In this document: positions 6,193 through 9,753 of the stretch, in pieces
Layout: every line of letters begins with the position of its first letter
How positions within the stretch are numbered: the first letter of the stretch is position 1
NCBI GenBank assembly: GCA_003454135.1
Contig: DMKW01000132.1
Span: 1 to 9,753, forward strand
Direction of reading: 5' to 3'
From: Microbacteriaceae bacterium
Lineage (GTDB): Bacteria; Actinomycetota; Actinomycetes; Actinomycetales; Microbacteriaceae
DNA length: 9,753 nucleotides
The notes under the pieces: model-generated
The model's input: only the letters and a program-made list of their open reading frames with translations
What the model was told of the DNA's origin: nothing
Database searches by the model: none
Program-made: the position numbers and the translations under genes

Positions 6193-7130
6193 GCGCTCCG
6201 CGGCTGATCAGCGTCGGCAACGTCATCATCGACATCGTCGCGAGAGTGCCGAGCCTGCCCGAACGGGGTGGCGACGTGCTCGCGGATGCCGCCGGGGTCT
6301 CGCCGGGCGGGAGCTTTAACACCATGGTCGCCGCAGTGCGCCAGGGGCTGCCGACCGCATACGCTGGCGCCCACGGCACCGGGGTGTTCGGGGATCGGGT
6401 GCGCGGCGACCTCGCCGCCGCGGGAATCGACGTGCTGCTCGCGCCCACTCCCGCCCTCGACACCGGCTACGACATCGCGCTCATCGACTCCGGCGGGGAG
6501 CGCACGTTCGTCACGGTCTTCGGCGCGGAGGCCTCCCTCACTGCGGAGGCCCTCTCGGGCGTGCGACCGGGGGACCACGACCTGGTCCACGTCTCCGGCT
6601 ACGGACTGCTCGAACGCACCAACGCCGCCGTCGTCTCCGGCTGGCTCGGCACTGTGCCGAGCACAACCACGGTGCTGCTCGATCCCGGTCCCCTCGCCGC
6701 GGACATCCCGGACGCCGTCTGGCGGCTCGTGACCGCGCGCGCGGACTGGCTGAGCTGCAACGAGCGGGAGGCCACGATGCTCACGGGCGAGGCGGATGCC
6801 GTGGCCGCGATCCGCGCGCTCGCCGCGTCGACCGGCGGCGGAATTCTCGTGCGCCTCGGCCCGCTCGGCTGCCTGCTCGGCCGTCACGGCGAGGTGACCC
6901 GGGTTCCGGGTTTCCCCGTCGCCGCGGTCGACACCAACGGAGCCGGTGACGCCCACGCCGGGGCGTTTCTGGCAGCCATCGCCGCGGGGGAGCATCCCGA
7001 AGCGGCGGTCCGACGCGCGAACGCGTGCGCGGCGCTCGCCGTGACCCGTCCCGGGCCGGCGACCGCCCCGACCGCCGCCGAGGTCGACGCGCTGCTCGCC
7101 GCACACCCCAGAGCCCCACTGGACGGGTGA
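6189..7130 (+). CDS. PfkB-family carbohydrate/nucleoside kinase, YegV-like
   Basis: A 313-residue ribokinase-fold kinase that transfers the ATP phosphate to a sugar or nucleoside hydroxyl. It shows the N-terminal SVGNVIIDIVARVPSLPERG, the substrate-side glycine motif SPGGSFN (S38 to N44) and the signature DTNGAGDAHAGAF, with the anion-hole GAGD and catalytic base D254. The GERTF lid segment, VSGYGL, DPGPLAADIPDAVW and VPGFPVAAVDTNGAGD match the layout of E. coli YegV as I recall it. The ATG overlaps the preceding hydrolase stop. It is the last gene of the cassette, followed at once by a strong hairpin. It would phosphorylate either the ribose freed by the neighbouring hydrolase or the intact nucleoside. 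A plain ribokinase, fructokinase or pseudouridine-kinase-like role cannot be excluded. Confidence 0.9.
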   Translation: MSAPRLISVGNVIIDIVARVPSLPERGGDVLADAAGVSPGGSFNTMVAAVRQGLPTAYAGAHGTGVFGDRVRGDLAAAGIDVLLAPTPALDTGYDIALIDSGGERTFVTVFGAEASLTAEALSGVRPGDHDLVHVSGYGLLERTNAAVVSGWLGTVPSTTTVLLDPGPLAADIPDAVWRLVTARADWLSCNEREATMLTGEADAVAAIRALAASTGGGILVRLGPLGCLLGRHGEVTRVPGFPVAAVDTNGAGDAHAGAFLAAIAAGEHPEAAVRRANACAALAVTRPGPATAPTAAEVDALLAAHPRAPLDG

Positions 7131-7137
7131 TTGGCAA

Positions 7138-7160
7138 CGGGCGCTACCCACGAGCGCCCG
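7138..7160 (+). terminator. GC-rich hairpin closing the cassette operon
   Basis: CGGGCGCT (7138-7145) and AGCGCCCG (7153-7160) form a perfect 8-bp stem with a 7-base loop, starting eight bases after the kinase stop codon. No U-tract follows, which is common for actinobacterial terminator-like hairpins. It separates the cassette from the glyA promoter. Confidence 0.55.
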
Positions 7161-7198
7161 CTGCGGGCCTCGGCGGGCGAGGGATGCCGCGGGGCTGC

Positions 7199-7204
7199 TA
7201 ATCT
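7199..7204 (+). promoter_or_regulatory. -10 element of the glyA-folD transcript
   Basis: TAATCT fits TAnnnT, and a start seven bases downstream falls on G7211, exactly the first base of the riboswitch P1 stem. The bases at the -35 distance (about 7176-7181) are GC-rich and do not resemble TTGACA. The agreement with the aptamer start is the main support. Confidence 0.6.
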
Positions 7205-7210
7205 GGTGAC

Positions 7211-7339
7211 GTCGCAACTGGCGTTGAGGTGGGTAACCATCGGGGAGCGACTGCTCCGCACCGGCACGGCCGCCCGATCCGCACGGATCGTTCGGAATCG
7301 GCGGTACGGGACCAGATTCGGCCGTACGCCTGGGCCGAA
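7211..7339 (+). promoter_or_regulatory. ZTP riboswitch (pfl motif) controlling glyA-folD
   Basis: Both halves of the ZTP/ZMP aptamer are present. P1 pairs GTCGC (7211-7215) with GCGAC (7247-7251). P2 pairs GGTGG (7228-7232) with CCATC (7237-7241), one pair being G-U, around a GTAA tetraloop, followed by the conserved CGGGGAGCGAC. After a linker (7252-7316) holding a CGATCC/GGATCG hairpin (7275-7290), the second subdomain pairs TTCGGCC (7317-7323) with GGCCGAA (7333-7339) around the conserved ACGCCTGGG. GGCG (7220-7223) and CGCC (7327-7330) form the diagnostic pseudoknot. The class senses ZTP/ZMP (AICAR phosphates), which build up when 10-formyl-THF is short, and normally turns on one-carbon genes. 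glyA and folD are classical targets. The call rests on motif recognition and hand pairing, without a covariance-model score. Confidence 0.93.
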
Positions 7340-7385
7340 CCGGATAGCCTTTTTCTCGTCCGGTCATGTCTAAGGAGCCACGCCA
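7340..7385 (+). promoter_or_regulatory. Riboswitch expression platform and glyA leader
   Basis: This stretch links the aptamer to glyA. It holds a run of five T (7350-7354). A 6-bp pair, ACCGGA (7339-7344) with TCCGGT (7359-7364), encloses that run. The ribosome binding site AAGGAG (7372-7377) lies eight bases before the GTG. No GC-rich stem abuts the T run, and no clear partner that would mask AAGGAG was found, so the choice between control of termination and of translation stays open. Confidence 0.45.
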
Positions 7386-8702
7386 GTGTCCGTTGAAAAC
7401 GTAGTAACCGACAAACTTCCCTCCACCTTCACGGACCCGCTGTCGAGCGTCGATCCCGAGATCGCGGCGGCCCTCGAGTCGGAGCTCGGCCGCCAGCGCG
7501 GCACGCTCGAGATGATCGCGAGCGAGAACTTCGTCGCCCGCGCGGTGCTCGAGTCCCAGGGCTCGGTGCTCACCAACAAGTACGCAGAGGGCTACCCCGG
7601 CCGCCGCTACTACGGCGGTTGCGAGTTCGTCGACATCGCGGAGAACCTCGCGCTCGAACGGGTCAAGTCGCTCTTCGGCGCCGAGTACGCCAATGTTCAG
7701 CCCCACTCCGGCGCCACGGCCAACGCCGCAGTCCTCGCCGCGATCGCCACGCCGGGCGACACCATCCTCGGCCTCGAGCTCGCGCACGGAGGCCACCTCA
7801 CGCACGGCATGAAGCTCAACTTCTCCGGCAAGCTCTACAACGCCACGGCGTACGGCGTCGACCCCGAGACGTTCCGCGTCGACATGGACATCGTGCGTGA
7901 GAAGGCGCTCGAGCACCGGCCGACGGTGCTCATCGCCGGTTGGTCGGCGTACTCGCGCCAGCTCGACTTCGCGGCGTTCCGTTCCATCGCCGACGAGGTG
8001 GGGGCCAAGCTCTGGGTGGACATGGCCCACTTCGCCGGTCTCGTCGCGACGGGCCTTCATCCGTCTCCCGTGCCGTACGCGGATGTCGTCTCGAGCACCG
8101 CGCACAAGACCCTCGCCGGTCCGCGCTCGGGCTTCATCGTGAGCCGCGACATGGCGCTTGCGAAGAAGCTCAACTCGGCCGTCTTCCCCGGCCAGCAGGG
8201 CGGACCGCTCATGCACGTGATCGCCGCGAAGGCGACAGCGTTCAAGCTCGCTGCCGAGCCGGAGTTCAAGGATCGCCAGGAGCGCACCGTGCGCGGCGCG
8301 CAGATTCTCGCGGAGCGCCTTACCGCGCCCGACGCGACGGCGGCCGGCATCGATGTGCTCACCGGTGGCACCGACGTGCACCTCGTGCTCGTTGACCTGC
8401 GCACCTCCGCCATCCACGGCCAGGACGCGGAGGACATCCTGCACTCGGTCGGCATCACCGTCAACCGCAACGCGGTGCCGTTCGACCCACGCCCGGCGAT
8501 GACCCCGTCCGGCGTGCGCATCGGCACGGCCGCCCTCGCAACGCGCGGGTTCGGCGATGAGGAGTTTGCGGAGGTCGCGGACATCATCGCGCTCGCCCTG
8601 ATGCCGAATCCGGATGTCGCGGCGCTCCGTACGCGCGTGCTCGCCCTCACCGACGGCCACCCGCTCTACCCCGGACTCACGAGCCCCGGCACCTGGGCGT
8701 GA
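7386..8702 (+). CDS. glyA: Serine hydroxymethyltransferase
   Basis: A 438-residue cytoplasmic PLP enzyme converting serine and THF to glycine and 5,10-methylene-THF. The N-terminal LEMIASENF, TNKYAEGYPGRRYYGGCEFV and the substrate-loop region through HGGHLTHG are canonical. LWVDMAHFAGLVATGLHPSP precedes the PLP lysine, K241, in SSTAHKTLAGPRSG. That loop differs from the common THKTLRGPRGG but keeps the lysine and the GPR core, and similar variants are known in actinobacteria. The length fits the family. The GTG start has AAGGAG eight bases upstream, and the gene sits directly behind the ZTP riboswitch. Its stop overlaps the folD start by four bases (GTGA), so the pair is translated together. 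It supplies the substrate for the next enzyme. Confidence 0.98.
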   Translation: MSVENVVTDKLPSTFTDPLSSVDPEIAAALESELGRQRGTLEMIASENFVARAVLESQGSVLTNKYAEGYPGRRYYGGCEFVDIAENLALERVKSLFGAEYANVQPHSGATANAAVLAAIATPGDTILGLELAHGGHLTHGMKLNFSGKLYNATAYGVDPETFRVDMDIVREKALEHRPTVLIAGWSAYSRQLDFAAFRSIADEVGAKLWVDMAHFAGLVATGLHPSPVPYADVVSSTAHKTLAGPRSGFIVSRDMALAKKLNSAVFPGQQGGPLMHVIAAKATAFKLAAEPEFKDRQERTVRGAQILAERLTAPDATAAGIDVLTGGTDVHLVLVDLRTSAIHGQDAEDILHSVGITVNRNAVPFDPRPAMTPSGVRIGTAALATRGFGDEEFAEVADIIALALMPNPDVAALRTRVLALTDGHPLYPGLTSPGTWA

Positions 8703-9574
8703 CGGCAATCAGGATGGACGGCGTCGCGACCGCGAGCGCCGTCAAGTCCGAGCTCGTCGACCGCATCGCCGCGCTCAAAGCGCGGGGCGTCTTCCCGGGG
8801 CTCGGCACGCTCCTCGTCGGCGACGACCCGGGATCGCTCTCCTACGTCGCGGGCAAGCATCGCGACAGCCTCGAGCTCGGCATCGAGTCGATTCGCGTCG
8901 ACCTGCCGGCCACGGCGAGCGAGGAGGAGGTGCGCGCCGCCATCCGGCACCTCAATGAGAACCCGGCGGTGACGGGCTACATCATCCAGCTCCCGCTCCC
9001 CGCCGGAATCGACGAGAACGCGATGCTCGAGCTCATGGATCCGGCGAAGGACGCCGACGGACTGCACCCGACGAACCTCGGTCGCCTCGTGCTCGGAGTC
9101 TCCGGCGAGCTCGGGTCGCCGCTGCCGTGCACCCCGGCCGGGCTCGTGGAGATGCTGCGGCGCTACGGAGTGCCGATCGCGGGCAAGCGCGTGCTCGTGA
9201 TCGGCCGCGGGCTCACCGTCGGGCGGCCGCTCGGGCTTCTGCTCACCCGCAAGGGCCTCGACGCCACCGTCACACTCGCGCACTCCCGCACCGTCGATCT
9301 CGCCGAGGAGGTTCGCCGCGCGGATATCGTCGTCGCGGCGGTCGGCGTGCCGGGCCTCGTCAAGGCCGACTGGGTGAAGCCGGGTGCCGCCGTGCTCGAC
9401 GTGGGAATCACCCGCATGATCAACGAGGAGACCGGCAAGGCGAGACTCATCGGCGACGTCGATCCGGCCGTCGCCGAGGTCGCCGGGTTCCTCTCGCCGG
9501 TGCCGGGAGGCGTCGGCCCGATGACGAGGGCAATGCTCATGGCGAACGTCGTGGCGGCGGCCGAACGGCTATGA
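8699..9574 (+). CDS. folD: Bifunctional methylene-THF dehydrogenase / methenyl-THF cyclohydrolase
   Basis: A 291-residue cytoplasmic enzyme that oxidises 5,10-methylene-THF with NADP+ and hydrolyses the methenyl product to 10-formyl-THF, the one-carbon donor for purine synthesis. The catalytic Tyr and Lys of the YxxxK motif are Y49 and K53 (SLSYVAGKHR). The folate-site motif QLPLP lies at 97-101, and D120 lies in DADGLHP. The Rossmann motif IGRGLTVGRP (168-177) and the C-terminal PVPGGVGPMT are intact. The length is normal. The GTG overlaps the glyA stop, and no separate promoter or strong ribosome binding site is seen, so expression should follow glyA and the riboswitch. Together with GlyA it refills the 10-formyl-THF pool that PurU drains. 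Confidence 0.98.
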   Translation: MTAIRMDGVATASAVKSELVDRIAALKARGVFPGLGTLLVGDDPGSLSYVAGKHRDSLELGIESIRVDLPATASEEEVRAAIRHLNENPAVTGYIIQLPLPAGIDENAMLELMDPAKDADGLHPTNLGRLVLGVSGELGSPLPCTPAGLVEMLRRYGVPIAGKRVLVIGRGLTVGRPLGLLLTRKGLDATVTLAHSRTVDLAEEVRRADIVVAAVGVPGLVKADWVKPGAAVLDVGITRMINEETGKARLIGDVDPAVAEVAGFLSPVPGGVGPMTRAMLMANVVAAAERL

Positions 9575-9753
9575 CCCGCGAGGAGTCGAGTCGCACCGAG
9601 CCGTCCAGGATGCCGGAGAAGTATCCGGCACGGGATCGCGCGGCGCTGCACGCTCTCGTCGCTGACGCGAGGATCGGCCACTTCGCCTTTGTGGTCGACG
9701 GCGAGGCGCGTGTGCTGCCGATCGCCGTCGTCTCCTCCGGCGACGACATCCTG
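9571..9753 (+). CDS. Pyridoxamine 5'-phosphate oxidase-like flavin-binding protein (5' part only)
   Basis: The first 61 codons of a frame open to the window end. The segment MPEKYPARDRAALHALVADA followed by RIGHFAFVVDGEARVLPIAV resembles the start of small split-barrel FMN-binding proteins related to pyridoxamine-phosphate oxidase. These often have unknown function; some act as F420- or FMN-dependent reductases or bind haem. The ATG at 9571 overlaps the folD stop (ATGA). A second in-frame ATG at 9610 (M14) lies where family similarity begins and could be the true start. It is probably co-transcribed with glyA-folD, but a link to folate is not evident. The catalytic part is outside the window. 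Confidence 0.7.
   Translation, partial: MTREESSRTEPSRMPEKYPARDRAALHALVADARIGHFAFVVDGEARVLPIAVVSSGDDIL

Noticed and set aside
7275..7290. CGATCC/GGATCG inverted repeat as a protein-binding operator.
   Set aside because: It lies within the variable linker of the ZTP riboswitch, where a structural hairpin is the simpler explanation.
7340..7364. Intrinsic terminator at the T5 run before glyA.
   Set aside because: No stable GC stem ends next to the run; the only perfect pairing places the run in a loop, so the label is not supported.
5922..8708. A 928-residue open frame on the minus strand across the ARH gene, the PfkB gene, the riboswitch and glyA.
   Set aside because: It is repetitive in Arg, Glu, Gly and Ala without a domain, and it runs through four well-supported plus-strand features including the aptamer. 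Codon bias in the opposite strand explains the lack of stops.

Overview
The window comes from a high-GC actinobacterium. Dense GC-rich coding, frequent GTG starts, 1- to 4-base gene junctions, actinobacterial-style SHMT and FolD sequences and a glyA-folD pair behind a ZTP riboswitch suggest Microbacteriaceae or a close relative (inference; no marker gene is present to fix the taxon).

Layout, left to right. (1) 1-835, minus strand: purU, 10-formyltetrahydrofolate deformylase, missing only its extreme C-terminus at the window edge. (2) 836-911: a compact divergent promoter region in which a symmetric -10 element may fire both ways. (3) 912-2156, plus: a DHA1-type MFS drug/proton antiporter, followed by a hairpin terminator. 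(4) 2306-7130, plus: a five-gene, tightly overlapping operon with its own sigma70-like promoter and a tandem-repeat operator candidate. Its order is NCS1 purine/cytosine-type permease, isochorismatase-fold cysteine hydrolase, GntR/UTRA regulator, ADP-ribosylglycohydrolase-fold protein (YegU-like) and PfkB sugar/nucleoside kinase (YegV-like). A GC-rich hairpin ends it. (5) 7199-9753, plus: a -10 element, a complete ZTP (pfl) riboswitch, then glyA and folD overlapping by 4 bases, and the start of a pyridoxamine-phosphate-oxidase-like flavin protein cut by the window end.

How the genes work together. purU, glyA and folD set the balance of one-carbon-loaded folates. PurU drains 10-formyl-THF, GlyA makes 5,10-methylene-THF, and FolD interconverts 5,10-methylene- and 10-formyl-THF. 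The riboswitch senses ZTP, the signal of 10-formyl-THF shortage, so control of glyA-folD by it is coherent. The MFS gene and the five-gene cassette between them look like an accessory catabolic segment. The cassette recalls the poorly understood Escherichia coli yegTUV/yegW set (transporter, ADP-ribosylglycohydrolase, PfkB kinase, GntR regulator), but with an NCS1 permease in place of YegT and an added amidohydrolase-type cysteine hydrolase. The simplest reading is uptake and breakdown of a ribosylated or otherwise N-glycosidic heterocycle: N-glycosidic cleavage, sugar (or nucleoside) phosphorylation and amide/ureide hydrolysis. The substrate cannot be read from the sequence. No tRNA, rRNA, CRISPR array, insertion sequence or origin was seen, and no gene-free stretch exceeds 300 bases; the two longest gaps (2157-2389 and 7131-7385) are filled by the regulatory elements listed.
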